Positions 1 to 11,474 of a stretch of 64,000 bases of DNA are shown here, in pieces. The notes beneath the pieces are model-generated. The model saw only the letters and a program-made list of their open reading frames with translations, was not told the DNA's origin and did no database searches. The stretch lies in contig SADC01001360.1 of assembly GCA_004194705.1 (NCBI GenBank), forward strand, positions 52,985 through 116,984. The letters are read 5' to 3'. The first letter of the stretch is position 1; the number at the start of each line of letters is the position of its first letter. A program made the translations under genes and the position numbers. The DNA is from Ditylenchus dipsaci (lineage: Eukaryota; Nematoda; Chromadorea; Rhabditida; Anguinidae).

Positions 1-573
1 CTTGAATTCAAATACATATGGACATCTCTCAGTCGCAGTTAAAAATTTCTGTTAAAACAAATAAAACATTATTTTTGTACAAAATAGTTGGCTCTATTTC
101 ACAATAAAATAAGTTCGCCTTGGTCGCCTCCCCTGTTGTTTTGGGACTTTTCAGGCTTGAGCTAGGGCAATGGTTGCCAAACGTATGTTAGGAACACGTG
201 CGTATCTCGGAGGGGGCTTGGTGTCAATCGATTTTTTTTTCCAAAAAAAACATTATAAGATAAAAAACACCGAAAAGTCGAAAAGGTGTAAGCCCAATGA
301 GCTTTAGCCAATAATTGCCGCCTACGCCGTTTCGGCGCTGCACAAAATTTCAGCCGAAGAGGGCGCCGGCGCCATTTTGTAAAAAAGTCATATTTTTTCG
401 TTTTAAAATTCAACATCCACATCAAATTCATAACATTTGTCAACGCATTTAATCCTTTATTGACAAATTTCTACAAATTTTTAAAAAATATGTTTGACTT
501 TTAGTGATTTTTCAGATTTTTGAGCGGTGCAACGGCCAATCCTTGCTTATCCTTAACACTGTCACACTCGAGC
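1..573. other. Gene-poor stretch
   Basis: No exon is recognised here. The stretch is AT-rich. It holds a small GGCGCC-rich block near 340-375 that resembles the larger GGCGCC blocks near 5340 and 44000, and a weak relative of the TTGGTCCCC word near 120-140. Open frames look incidental. Confidence 0.4.
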
Positions 574-749
574 CAGTGCTAGGCGATTCTCAGCTCTTGA
601 CTCCGCTCTCGGCTCGGAGATTCTCCGCTCCTAGCCAAGAAAGAGCAGGAGCAAAAATTAAGAGATTAAGAGCCAGAGCAAGAGCAGGAGCAAAATTTTG
701 AAGCAAAAAGCCAAGAGCAGGAACGAAAATTTCGAAATGCCCAGCACTG
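574..749. mobile_element. hAT-like word-array MITE (GAGCAGGAGC words)
   Basis: The ends are imperfect inverted repeats starting CAGTGCT and ending AGCACTG. The inside is built from repeats of CTCGGCTC/GAGCAGGAGC-type words separated by AAAATT-rich spacers. No clear 8-bp target duplication is seen, so the hAT assignment rests on the termini and on likeness to the better-supported word-array elements in this window. Confidence 0.45.
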
Positions 750-2187
750 GATAGAACTTATTTTTAATGCTGAACACGATAGTGCCGTTTAATTGGCTCG
801 ATTGAAGATTTTGACCCCTAAGAGTAGTCTAGTACCCCTTTTTGTGCGGGTAGCTGGAGTAGGGAGAAGAGAAATCTAGATATTTTACAAGTTTTTGAAC
901 GTCTCCATTCATTGACTGCGGTTCTTCTTTCAAACAATTTTCATCATTTTGCAAAATTCAGTAATTGTTTCAAATTTTCATTTATTTGTTCTAAGCTTGA
1001 GTCTCGTATATCAATAAAGATTTTTATTGAAACTAAAGATCAAAGTCTAAGTACAGAAACTTTTTTCCCCTAAATAAACTGATTTCGGAAAACATTTATA
1101 TTTGACAATCCAAGTTTCAAGTAATATTGGAAGATCTAAGGATTTCGAATATAACAGGATTACAGATAAGAATTTAAAGCTAAAAAAGCAGTCTAAAAAA
1201 ATTTTCAGAATACGCAACCTTAAAACTTGTATGAATAATTTATATTATTAAGATATTAAAAAAAAAACTAAAAAAAAAAAAAATAAAATATAGATATTTA
1301 TATGACCCCTTGATCAGTTAACGTATTCCGTGCATGGACTGGCTTTCTAATATAGCATTGGAATACGGCGGTTATGATAAAGGCTAGAATTTTACTCAAG
1401 CTACTTTTTCCAATAACTGTTCTGAACTTAGAGACCTTAAGTCTGGGGTAGCTAGTCTGAATATTTGTTTCATTGTTAAAAATATATATTTGTATAATTG
1501 CTTAAATAGACAAACATTTGTGTTTACATACCTTTCCAGACTTCGGCTTTAAAAAATACTTTAGACTTTTGTCTTTCAAAATTATATTAGGCTTCTGTTT
1601 TCCGGAAATGTTTTTAGGGTTGCGTATTCTGAAATTATTTTAGACTCTTTTTCGCTTTCAAAAATTACCTAGGCTTGGCTATTTCGAAAGGCTTAGGCTT
1701 TCAAAATTACATCAAACTTGGATTTTCAAAAAGAAATGTATTCCGAAAGTCTCGTTTCTTTAGGGGAAAAAAGTTACTGTTTAGACTTAGGTCTTTACAT
1801 TACAATAAAAATCTTTATTGATATACGAGACTCAAGCTTAGAACAAATAAATGAAAATTTGAAACAATTACTGAATTTTGCAAAATGATGAAAATTGTTT
1901 GAAAGAAGAACCGCAGTCAATGAATGGAGACGTTCAAAACTTGTAAAATATCTAGATTTCTCTTCTCCCTACTACAGCTACCCGCACAAAAAGGGGTACT
2001 AGACTACTACTAAGCAGCCATTTAAAATTTTTTGAATGAAAGTCTCTAAATCTATTCACCACATTGATAGCTTTTCACAAGTCTGTGCTCATTAGATATC
2101 TCTGGATCTCAACTTTCGAATGTGGTATCGTGATATTTTCAGTAGCTCATTTTATTCTATGAAAAGTTAATAAGTATAGAAAGATTC

Positions 2188-2688
2188 GACGCTAGTAGCG
2201 AATACCCCCCCCCCCAACGATTTTCACTTTTTTATTTTAGTAAAAGGTACCCAAATATATGTCCCAGACCCCGGAAAATGTGCGCAAACTCTTCATTAGT
2301 GACTCCCGAAGGGGCGCAGGGGGCTTGAGAGTTAGAGATGCGCGCACGCACTTACCTTAGACATGATTCCGAGAAGTACACTTGATCATAAAATGCATAT
2401 AGAGTCTATTTTTGCCACGGCCCGAGTTGAAAAACATGGTAAAGCAGCTAAAAAAAAAGTGGCCCCTGTATTATTCCCTTCCCCTCCCAATACAGCCCAT
2501 AATCCCTTTTAAACTGCTTTTCTGGTCCCTTTATGGCAAAATTATTGCATAAAAATGGTTTTTAGACACTCCCAAAAAAGTCGGTTTTGGGGGGGGGGTA
2601 TATGACAGTAGGTCCGACTTTTTGGGGGGGGGTATATTACGGTAGCTTTTTTTTGGGGGGGGGGGGGGCGGTATATGACAGTAGCGTC
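2188..2688. mobile_element. hAT-like foldback element with ATACCCCC ends and shared hairpin core
   Basis: The left end reads GACGCTAGTAGCGAATACCC. The right end is the inverted counterpart, GGTATATGACAGTAGCGTC. A second member at 35791-36740 has the same termini and a perfect 8-bp duplication. The inside contains the GC-rich core hairpin at 2285-2450 in minus orientation. The right end abuts a CCGTATT-type MITE, which has probably replaced the right target copy. Confidence 0.55.
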
Positions 2689-2689
2689 G

Positions 2690-2933
2690 TATTTCCTTTA
2701 ATGCGCCCCCGCTCTAATAAGCGCCCCACTCGACTTTGAGGGTCTGGATCTCAGTGTAGAAGCAATATTTTGCAAAGCTGTATGATACGTTTTCTTAACT
2801 ACCACGAGCTCTACCGATTCCACTTTTTAGATTTTGGTTGAGCACCCAAAAATCTCGAAATCGAATCCCAAATGTTCCGATTTTGGGTTTAAAAATAAGC
2901 GCCCCGCGCCGCTTATTAGAGGAAATACGGTGA
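2690..2933. mobile_element. CCGTATT-family MITE
   Basis: The ends are CGTATTTCCT.. and ..GAGGAAATACGG. The interior of about 190 bp shares phrases such as ATCTCAG, TTTTCTTAACT and CACGAGCTC with copies at 12364, 19473, 38057, 54018 and 57984. There is no ORF. A TA target is typical of the better copies. Confidence 0.65.
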
Positions 2934-3431
2934 CCTTTTCATACCTTCTTTTATTTTCAGCTTGAGAAAACAAATATTTGAAGATTCTTTTTATTCAACA
3001 ATTTGAATGCTTTTTGTCTCGAGAGGTGTTACCTAAACAGTTCTGATAGAAATTACAAATTTAAAGTATTTTTTCGCGCAGTTTTTCATAGGCTTAAGAA
3101 CCAAGTATTTGGTTCTTAAAAACTGTGTAAAAAGGTTATGCCATGTTTTTCAAAAAAACCACAAATGTATTAAAAATGAAACTTTATATACTTTTTAATT
3201 TTCGATAAAATAAAATGAGATACTAAAAACCACGACACCACATTTGAAAGTTGAGATCCAGAGATATCTAATGAGCACAGAGTTGTGGAAAGCTAGCAAT
3301 GTCGTGAAGAAATCCATAGACTTTCATTCAAACTTTTTAAATGCCTGGTTAGAAGGTCAGAACATTAAGTCGAGCTAATTAAACGGCACCGTCGTGTTCA
3401 GCATTAAAAATGGGTTCTATCCAAGCAACTA

Positions 3432-3854
3432 CAGTCGAGTCCCGCTATAGTGCGACCCCAAAAGTTCGTTCCAGCCTCGGGTCCGACAATTTTTTCACCT
3501 CGATTTTCAAAGCTTTTTTTAATTCTGTTTTGACAGTCTGGTCGGAAATATCGTAAGGATTCCGATTTTGCCGATCGTTTTTCAAAAACCTAAAATTTTT
3601 TCTTTTAAAAAAGGAAAAACCCGCTATAGTGCGACCACTTTTCAAAAAGTGGTCGCACTATAGCGGGTTTTTCCTTTTTTAAAAGAAAAAATTTTAGGTT
3701 TTTGAAAAACGATCGGCAAAATCGGAATCCTTACGATATTTCCGACCAGACTGTCAAAACAGAATTAAAAAAAGCTTTGAAATCGAGGTGAAAAAATTGT
3801 CGGACCCGAGGCTGGAACGAACTTTTGGGGTCGCACTATAGCGGGACTCGACTG
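3432..3854. mobile_element. Near-perfect palindromic pogo/Tigger-like MITE
   Basis: The 423-bp element reads almost identically on both strands around a centre near 3643. Its ends are CAGTCGAGTCCCGC.. and ..GCGGGACTCGACTG, flanked by TA on both sides. CAGT-initiated ends with a TA target are characteristic of pogo/Tigger elements. The open frame it contains is simply the palindrome read through. Arms this similar suggest a recent insertion or ongoing arm homogenisation. Confidence 0.75.
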
Positions 3855-3983
3855 TATCACAATCGAGTGCGGGAGTATTAACTCTACAAAATTACGATAA
3901 AAAATTACAGGTGGACTAAGGCGATCTCTCTATTGTGGAATATTATAATTAAGCAAATAAACATACTTCTTTTAGAATTTGTA

Positions 3984-4356
3984 TCAATTTTTCGGCCATT
4001 CAGTATTTTTATTTATGCGGGCGTCGTATTTAAGCTCTTTTCTTCTGCGTACTTCATGATTGGCTAATAATGCTGGCTTGTGCAAATACTCTACTATGCT
4101 TTCCACATCTAGTTCAGGAGAAAATGTAGTGTAGTCGAAAAGTGGAGTGTCCATTCCCAAGGTATAGTTAAATGGATTACAATATGGCTGACAATCTTGT
4201 TTATTTGCCAACAAATTTAGGGAATTAGTTTTTCCCAAGCTTTTGAATATATAATCGTAGCAATCAAAAGTCGGCACATCGGTGTACAGGTAAAGTTTTT
4301 GGTCAGACCAAAGGTGTTCAACAAATTTACTGTGGGAATTACAGCTTGCAAACATT
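3984..4356 (-). CDS. Partial uncharacterised protein, terminal exon
   Basis: An open frame runs from a plausible acceptor (CTACTTTAG, exon starting at 4356) to TGA at 3984. It encodes roughly 120 residues of ordinary, non-repetitive composition with several Cys, Tyr and Asp residues and a basic RRRKELKYD stretch near the C-terminus. I do not recognise the family. The upstream exons were not found; the region above 4356 is AT-rich. It could be the C-terminal exon of a nematode-specific gene. A spurious ORF is possible but less likely given its composition. Confidence 0.4.
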
Positions 4357-4816
4357 CTAAAGTAGCACCTTTTTCTGCTCGAATGACAGTGGAAAGACAC
4401 CGAATATGTTTAGAATAGAATTTAGAAAATTCTGTAAGACTAGTGATATAGTTTGGCTGGATTTGATTATAGTATGCACTTGATTCAAAGCCTTTTTTAT
4501 AAAAGAACTAATCAGAATGTTTAGTTTGTTAAGAAACATAAGGGTAATAAGCAAAATTTCTGTGAACTAATGCATAAGTTTGCTTGTTTATTAAACTCAG
4601 AGTGGTGTCGAGTTCTTTGCGGGTACTAAGCCAAATATGGATATTAAAAGATCACTATTTATGCAGTTTTCCATTACAAGCTGGAGCAAAATATAGAAAA
4701 GAGGCTATTGCAAAAGCTTTATTTGCGAAATAAGTTACAAAAGAAGAGAATGACTAAGAAAGAATCTTGGCGAGACAAAAACAGGTTTCAATAAACTATA
4801 CTGTTTTGTTTACTTA

Positions 4817-5247
4817 GGCCTCAACACAATGAGGAGTCTGTTTGCGGATGCTAAATCAGATTTCTAACTCGGAAAAGGCCATAACTTTTTTTTTCAATTT
4901 TTCAAAAATTTTTCTGTTATTACTATCTTGTAGCTAAGATTCAGAGCTACCAGATGAGCATTTTATAAATTGGATTTCTATCAAAGTTGAGATAAAATGT
5001 AAGACTCCGCCTAAGACTCCTGACTAGAATTTGAGTCAGGAGTCTTGGGCGGAGTCTTATATTTTTATCTCAATTTTTTGAAGGACATTTACATTATAAA
5101 ATGCTGATCTTGTAGCCCTGAATCTTAGCTACAAGATGGTCATAACAGAATAATTTTTGAAAAATTGAAAAAAAAAAGTTATGGCCTTTTCCGAGTTACA
5201 AATTTGATTTAGCATCCGCAAAAAGACTCCTCATTGTGTTTGAGGCC
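4817..5247. mobile_element. Palindromic MITE with TTA target, PIF/Harbinger-like
   Basis: Inverted arms of about 210 bp meet near 5031. The ends are GGCCTCAACACAATGAGGAG.. and its inverse. Both sides are flanked by TTA (4814-4816 and 5248-5250). A 3-bp TTA target is typical of PIF/Harbinger and Tourist-like elements. Remnants of Harbinger proteins occur at 41701-43404. Whether the two share ends cannot be shown here. Confidence 0.6.
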
Positions 5248-5324
5248 TTACAGAGTGAGAGCCAAGTAAAAGTAGAAATTTGCACCAATAAGAATGATTC
5301 GCTAAGCTCGACATCAACCCAGGT

Positions 5325-5880
5325 GCGTACTTGCGCAGGCGTCAACGCCGGCGCCGGTGTGCGCCCGGAAATTTTCCGAAAAATTTAGGGCGCAGGCGCC
5401 AGCGCTCGGCGCCTATTTCAATACAGCGCGGTGCCCGGTGCCTAATTTTTCCACAGTTTTCTCTGCTTTTATAACATCTTGGTTTAAAACAAGCTTTCTC
5501 TTTTCGATCGATTTTGCCCAACTTTTAGATGATTCATAGTTGTTTTCTCTTCAGCACTCTGCTTTTTTCTTCAATTTTAACATTAATGTTTAAAAAACAC
5601 CTCACTAAAAAATCTGTGACCGTTTCACTAAAAATGGCTTACTACTTGCGTACCAGAACAGAAAACATTCTCTTAAAAAGCAAAGCCATTTTAATTTACA
5701 ATCGAGATTTAATTGGTTACCAAAAATATATAAAGCGGATATAAAGCAGAAGTGAAATAAAATACTTGAATCGTTTACCAGTATATAATGTACTTATTTA
5801 AAGCTCGGCGCCAATTGCGGCGCTCAGCGCCAGTTTCTTAGGGTGCCGGCGCACGGTGCTGCGCTCGGTTTAGATTCTCA
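5325..5880. repeat. GGCGCC-word blocks flanking an AT-rich centre
   Basis: Short GC-rich words of the GGCGCC/GCGCCGGCGCC type cluster at 5335-5455 and again at 5800-5875, with an AT-rich interval between. The composition is like that of the word-array element at 43956-45112, but no clean inverted termini were found. Open frames crossing it are judged incidental. Confidence 0.4.
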
Positions 5881-6745
5881 TCCAAATACAAAATAATCAA
5901 AAGGGGAACCAAGATGAAATGGGAGGGGAACCAATGGCACTAGTGCTAAAAAGTGATATCTTAGTATTAAGTCTACAAATAAAAAATTCGACCTGTTTCG
6001 GTGTCGGAGGGGTGTTCAGACACCCATTTAATAAGTACGAAGTGTGCCAAATCTTCGCAACTACTTGTTTTGCTCATAACTGTTCGAATTCATTTTGTCT
6101 TGAAAAGATTTTTGTTAACGATCAAAGAGACTTTAGGCAGACAAAAAACACTAAAAAACAGAGAGACTTCTTTGTCTGGTGCTGTTTCAAGACCGAAAGT
6201 GCCGAAATCAGCCTGCTGACATGTAATAATTGAAGTAAAGAATCGGTTTAGCTTTTCAAAGGACCGTAGTTGTTGATGCAAATGAAATTTGGCAAATTAA
6301 AATGCGTGCAGGACACTTCTCTTATGACTAGCACTCTACTCTTTGGAGTTATTCAGAGCGACTCAAAAGAGTACAATGAGATGGAACAAGTTTTGCCTAG
6401 GTTTTCCAAGCTGATTTACTGGCGGGGATCAAGATTAATTGAGTGGTGAAGATAAAGGTAAAGTGCTCCAAATTCACTCAATGTTTCGATGATTTTGTAA
6501 AAATTTATCAAGGTGATTATGGTCATCTTAATCACCATAATCTACTTGACCAAGCAAAAAAATTAATAGAAATTATAGTATAAAAGGAGTGTCTTCCTGA
6601 ACCGAAACAGGCCCAAATAATAAAATTCAAAAAAATGCTCGTCAAAAAAACGCCAATTCTAGTGACTTTTAATTTTGTGTTTGCTCCCTTTTTGTGTTCA
6701 AATTTTGCACAAATAAAATTTCTCTATTAAATAAAACTATAAAAT

Positions 6746-6753
6746 ATTCTCAG
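6746..6753 (+). promoter_or_regulatory. Possible trans-splice or 5' acceptor site
   Basis: ATTCTCAG ends 13 nt before the ATG of the gene at 6767. An acceptor this close to a start codon is the usual position for spliced-leader addition in nematodes. It could equally be the acceptor of a cis-spliced 5' UTR intron. Confidence 0.35.
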
Positions 6754-6766
6754 AGCTAAATTCATT

Positions 6767-8369
6767 ATGGATCAGTCAGGAAAAGATAGCGGAGCTAAAT
6801 TCACGTTAGTTTTAATATTTATTTGGTTTCTCGACGTATTTTCGAAGTTTTTTCTTTAGGTCTCCAGACTCATCCTCTACAAGTTCATTCAAGTTCGGTC
6901 AAGTTGCCGTAGAAGATTTTGCTACTGTTCAGCGAAAGCCTTCATCTGCTTCTTTTTGCGAAACTAATGCTTCAGAGGACGCAGGTCAGGAGACTGGTGA
7001 GCGCAGATTGTCTTACTCTCCGTCAGAACACAGCGCTTCATTAAAAGTCTGTTTTTATAACAAATAAGTTCAAAGATTATATAAACACATTTTTCACTAT
7101 TCTAAGATTTCGAAAAACTCATTCGTTGAGAAAATCCGTACAAAAAAAATTTATGTCTAGTTGCTAGCAGTGTTGTGAATCTTAGAATTACGGCATCAGC
7201 TCACAGCACCGGCGCCGAAAATTTAGGCATCGGCACCATCTCACGGCACCGGTACGGTGCCGTGAGCTGCCGGTGCCGCACCTGTTCCACTTACAACACT
7301 GATACCATCCATCTCACCTTGAAAAAATCACAACAACTAGATTATTTAATTGACTGTAGTGTAAGGGGGGGGCTTGGGTTGCTTGGGGAATTTTCCGTTT
7401 AAATATAAATACATACCTTAGAAATAATTACGAGCAAGACTCTTGATCAAAAATGCATTTAGAGCAGGGCTCCCAAGTTTTTTTTTCACCTTTTGGCTTT
7501 TTTCTGCCAACTTTTGCTTTTTTCTGCCACCATTTTACTTTTTTCTGCCACCTTTTGCTTTTTTCTGCCACCTTTTACTTTTGGTTATTATTCTTTTCGA
7601 CCTACAGAAGTGTTTAAACTTGTTTAAACCAAACCATATGAAACAATAAAAAATAAGGTATGCACCCAGGTGGATTCGAACCGGTGGCAGAAAAAAGATT
7701 TATCCGTAAGAAAACATTGAGTACAACACAAACAAAATTCAAACAAAATTCACTTTAAATTTATTAAAAAAATTGCCCACTTTTTTGTTCTAAGATATTT
7801 TGTGCCGAGATGCTGTAAATTTTTCGAAAATAAGTACAAATAAGTACATTCGTCGAAAATAAGTACATTTCTTTTAAATAAGTATATCTTAAATAAATAA
7901 GATTCTGGGTCCTCAAATAAGTACATTTCTTATAAATAAGTACACTTGGGAGCCCTGATTTAGAGGCTCTTTTTGCCCAGCTCCAGTGACCAAAATATAG
8001 TGAAACAGGCAAATGGTCGAAATTTTAAAATCGCCAAAACTCAATTTTTTGTCGACCAGAATTCAAAAATAATGTCTTTTTTGAACTCCTGAGGCGAAAT
8101 ACATTCTAAAAAATAGATAAAGGGATAAATTTACCGTTTAAATATAATTTGATCAAAATAAATGTCAAACCTATTTTTTTATTAATTTCACAAAGCTTAA
8201 TGATTTCTATATTTAGCAAGATGTCAAACAGAGAACTATCACTGCTGCTAAAATGGCCACCAGAACAACCACTAATAATCCGACTCCTGCTCGTAGCTTT
8301 TTGGATGGATATGATAAGTACAATGACAATGAACAGGCGCAAGAAAACAGTCAAGAGCTTAAAGATTAA
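6767..8369 (+). CDS. Small Ser/Thr-rich protein, three exons
   Basis: The exons are 6767-6804, 6860-7046 and 8217-8369. Exon 1 starts at ATG and ends at GTTAGT. Exon 2 follows TTTCTTTAG and ends at GTCTGT. Exon 3 follows ATATTTAG and stops at TAA. Phases agree throughout (2, then 0), giving about 125 residues. The N-terminal half is rich in Ser and Thr (SPDSSSTSSFKFG), and the C-terminus is acidic and Gln/Asn-rich (YDKYNDNEQAQ). No membrane segment or known domain is visible. The 1.17-kb second intron contains two hAT-like elements and part of the shared hairpin core. Function unknown. The consistent phases make a real gene likely. Confidence 0.6.
7168..7301. mobile_element. Short hAT-like element with GGCACCGG words
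   Basis: The ends are CAGTGTTGT.. and ..ACAACACTG. The 134-bp inside consists mostly of GGCACCGG/GGTGCC-type words. The termini match those of the larger element at 43956-45112. No clear target duplication is seen. Confidence 0.45.
7355..8030 (-). repeat. Copy of the shared hairpin core, split by a hAT insertion
   Basis: 7355-7464 and 7958-8030 together match the core repeat seen whole at 13505-13790, in the opposite orientation. Joining the two sides and removing one copy of the 8-bp duplication restores the expected order of words (ATGCAT.. TAGAG.. CTCTTTTTGCC.. CTCCAGTGACC). Confidence 0.6.
7465..7957. mobile_element. hAT-like MITE with perfect 8-bp duplication
   Basis: The ends are CAGGGCTCCCAAG.. 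and ..CTTGGGAGCCCTG. Both sides are flanked by ATTTAGAG (7457-7464 and 7958-7965). The inside contains iterated CTTTTTTCTGCCACC-type words on the left and AAATAAGTACATT-type words on the right, so each half has its own word. A B-box-like GGTTCGAATCC lies at about 7673-7683 on the minus strand. The insertion splits a core repeat whose intact paralogue at 13505-13790 serves as the empty site. Confidence 0.75.
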
Positions 8370-8469
8370 TTTATTCTCAGAAAAGTTGTGTATTATCATC
8401 CTCAACTAAAAGCATTCAATATCAATAAAAAAAATTCCATGCTAGATATGAAATTTGCCTTAGTTCCTG

Positions 8470-9140
8470 ATTTTGTTTTGGCAGGAGTACACTATTTGGC
8501 CAGAGACAAAAGTGAGTTTTTCAGGTCTAAATATTTCATATGCCCTAAAAATATAGAAACGACGAAAAAATTTGGAAAGGCCGTTTTCGAAAAAAAATTC
8601 GATTGTCTTGGTCCCCCTTGTGGTTTTCGGTTATTTTTTGGTATTTTACCCCGTTTTGGTGACTGGAGCTTTGCAACAAGAGCTTTTTATGCATTTTGAT
8701 CATGAGTCTTGCTCATCATGTCTAAGGTAAGTGAGTGCGCGCATCTCTAACTTACAAAGCCCCCGCGCCCCCTGCGCTCCCTTCGGTGCTTGGTGGCTTG
8801 GGGTTAAGACGCGCACACCCACACACCTTAGACACAAATCACTCGAAAGTGACTCTGGATGCATGAAAAAGCATGCATACCAGGGTTTCTTCATGTGGTA
8901 CGCCCCAGTTAACAAAACTATGTTTAAATTTCATCTTTTTAACTCGCAAAATGACCAAGAACCATTGCAGAAATGACCAAAAAACACAGGAGGACCAAGG
9001 CAATCGATTTTTTTTTTTGAAAAATAGCCTTGCCCCACTTTTTTGCCCGTTTCTATCGTTTTTATAGCATTTAAAATACTTAGACCTGAAAAAACTCACT
9101 TTTGGCTCTGGCCAAATAGTGTACTTCAGCCTTAGTTTCA
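8470..9140. mobile_element. Foldback element carrying the shared core and TTGGTCCCC words
   Basis: Arms at about 8478-8640 and 8945-9125 are inverted copies of each other. Each arm carries the recurrent word: TTGGTCCCCC at about 8610 and GGACCAAGGC at about 8993. The centre is the shared hairpin core (8640-8935) with a strong internal stem (CTCTGGATGCAT pairing with ATGCATACCAG). Open frames through it are read-throughs of the palindrome. Confidence 0.6.
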
Positions 9141-9572
9141 TGAGATAACCACTTTCTAAGATGAAACTGGGAAAAAAGTTTTCAGAAAAAGCATGTTCCA
9201 AGTAAAACATTCGTCCTCAGATGAGGAAATCGAAAGAAATATTTCAAAAATGGCCAGTTTATTGAGAGCAATTTCATGGGACGGGACCGAGCTTAGGGTG
9301 CGGGTTTATCGAAAGTAAACTTTGTGGGCTTTCTTTGCTTGCCAACCAAATTTCGTGCCGGCTTACTGAAGTGCCGGTTAAATGCGAGAGCCGGTTTATC
9401 GAGAGTAATCTGTAAATTATTAAAAACTAGGCTTGAAAATGAACCGGTCATTTTCGAATTTGGTCATATAACTGCTTATATTTGAACTTTTAACTTTTAA
9501 TTTTTAGCGCCGAAATTTTTTAACAGGCAAATTAAAATTAAACGAAACATTATATTAATTATCAACATTAAT
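9140..9572. other. Gene-poor stretch with a direct-repeat word
   Basis: No exon is recognised. The segment 9410-9480 (CTGTAAATTAT.. AACTAGGCTT.. GACCGGTCATTTTC) recurs in direct orientation at about 11785-11850. The two copies bracket roughly 2.4 kb that includes a possible terminal exon and a pogo-like element. Confidence 0.35.
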
Positions 9573-9699
9573 TTATTCAATCGTTACTTTCACGGGCTCG
9601 TCCATTTGCTGCTTCTTTCTCTCCGGCTTGAAGAGATCGGCATGTTCTCGACACCTTTTGGTTGTGTTGGATGAGTATGATTGTGTGGTGAGATACCAA
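9573..9699 (-). CDS. Possible terminal exon, Lys/Gln-rich
   Basis: The frame starts after an acceptor (ATTACAG, exon start 9699) and ends at TAA (9573). It gives about 41 residues with a Cys/His-containing NTTKRCREHADLF stretch and a charged tail. The local pattern faintly recalls the end of a BED-type zinc finger, but too little is present to claim it. No upstream partner exon was found. It may belong to a transposon bracketed by the direct repeats at 9410 and 11785. Confidence 0.3.
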
Positions 9700-10491
9700 C
9701 TGTAATTTTTTTTAGTAAATTTCGACAGTTAAGTCTTACTGTTGAGAATAATTTGGAAGGCGAGACTTAGGGAAAAATTGCAATCTTTGAGCACTAAAAA
9801 AACTGAATTAATTGCACGCTAAGTACTGTAGACTTTATCGTATATTATCCAAGAAATTGAAATAAAAACTCCAGTACTAATTATTATTTCCCAAAAGAAA
9901 ATGACCGAAAATGAGAAAAAAATTACCATCTCTAGTCCGATGACCAGAAAGTAAGCGGTCATGTTATTGAACCGCAACCCTATTAAAACCCGAGTAATTT
10001 CGTCTAAAGTACACTATACGGCGTATCTCGAAAATGCTCAAAACCATCTTTTTATGACGTTTCAGCTGCCAAAAATGTTTTCCAAAATCGTTTATTAAAA
10101 ATTGTCTCAGATACGCAAGATTAAAATGTTACTGGTTCGTCAAACTGTGGTTTGTCAAATTTTCAAGCAGGAGAGATACAATTTTTTTAATTAAATTTTC
10201 ACTAAAACCCAATTTAAAATCCAGTACAATAACTTTTCATCATCTTAATTAAGGACACTTTGTTGACTAGTTCGGACAAGACGAAAGAAATGTTTCGACT
10301 TATAGTTTGGTACCAATTCGAGTTTTTCACCAATGCAGTTGTGAAGGCTGAATGATTGGAAGCTTTCTACCGGCTGTGTCAAATAGAAATGTATGGTGAA
10401 TCGAACTTTTGAAATAGCTTCCAGAAAGCGCTAAATTTTCAAATAAATTTATAATTACTTTTGTAAAAATTCTTTAATTACATTGTTGTTA

Positions 10492-11421
10492 CAGTCCACT
10501 CTCGATACAGTGTAGTGCGCGGGGAATGGAAAAATATACACTATATCGAGAGTTACACTATATCGAAGGTTTCCAACGAAACAGTCAATGTTGTACACTA
10601 TATCGAGAGTTTTCGCCTTAATGACCTGAACCCCAAATCAAAAAGATATTTCATTCGACAAAAATAATAATGGTACCATGTGAGAAATGAATTAACGGTT
10701 AGACGAGAAGTAACTGGTCATTTTTGATGTACATTTATGGCTTGTTCACGTTGTTCGAGTTAGTGTTAGAGTTCGAGTTCGGGTAAGAGGTGTTCATGTA
10801 GTCAAAACCCGAACTCTAACTCTAACTCGAAGGTGTTCACGTACATCGAGTTAGAGTTCGAGGTCGCGCCGCATGAAAAAAGCACCGCATGATCATCAGA
10901 ATGCTGTTTTATATAATGACTGGCAAAATCAAACGCTCTATAAGCTTTCAACCGTCTCTTAATTGTTTCACCTTCACTGCCCTTCACTACATTTCTTTTC
11001 GGTTCTTTCAACCTCGGCAAAAAAGATCCAAGAATTCAATTGTAGCTCATCGTACCCTCTTATTAATGAATTTGGCGCTTTTATTTTTGGCAACTTCCAT
11101 TACTGATTTCTTCTAGTTCAAAGTAATCAAACCTCACTCTTTTTCAGTACTGTTTGCTCAATTTGCAAAAACCGGATAAATTTACATTTTAGAGACAGCA
11201 ATTTCAATAAAATTAGAAAATATACACTTTATCGAGAGCTGTTTTCTTTGTCGGGGCCGCAAAAAATATACACTATATCGAGAGTTACACTGTCTCGAGA
11301 GTGCACTATATCGAAGGTATGGTTCCTTATGTTTTTAAATTAACCAACCAAGTCGTAAAAAAAAATACACTGTATCGAGAGTTACACTATATCGAGAGTG
11401 CACTATATCGAGAGTAGACTG
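10492..11421. mobile_element. pogo/Tigger-like MITE with iterated CTATATCGAGAG words
   Basis: The ends are CAGTCCACTCTCGATA.. and ..TATCGAGAGTAGACTG with TA on both sides. The terminal word ACTATATCGAGAG is iterated several times near both ends (10545-10610 and 11265-11415). The middle contains a TTAGAGTTCGAG word block (10745-10865) and an ORF of unknown value on the minus strand. Confidence 0.65.
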
Positions 11422-11474
11422 TACTAATTTTAATTAGTATTGTCTTCCTATTTCAAAAGCTTATAATTATTTTA

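Larger units (their letters stand above)
750..3424. repeat. Compound nested inverted repeat
   Basis: Three pairs of inverted arms are nested. 750-812 pairs with 3370-3424. 815-1080 pairs with 1755-2015. 2033-2175 pairs with 3185-3350. A hAT-like element and a CCGTATT-type MITE were inserted between the last pair. The arms match well but not perfectly. No coding sequence is seen in it. Confidence 0.7.
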
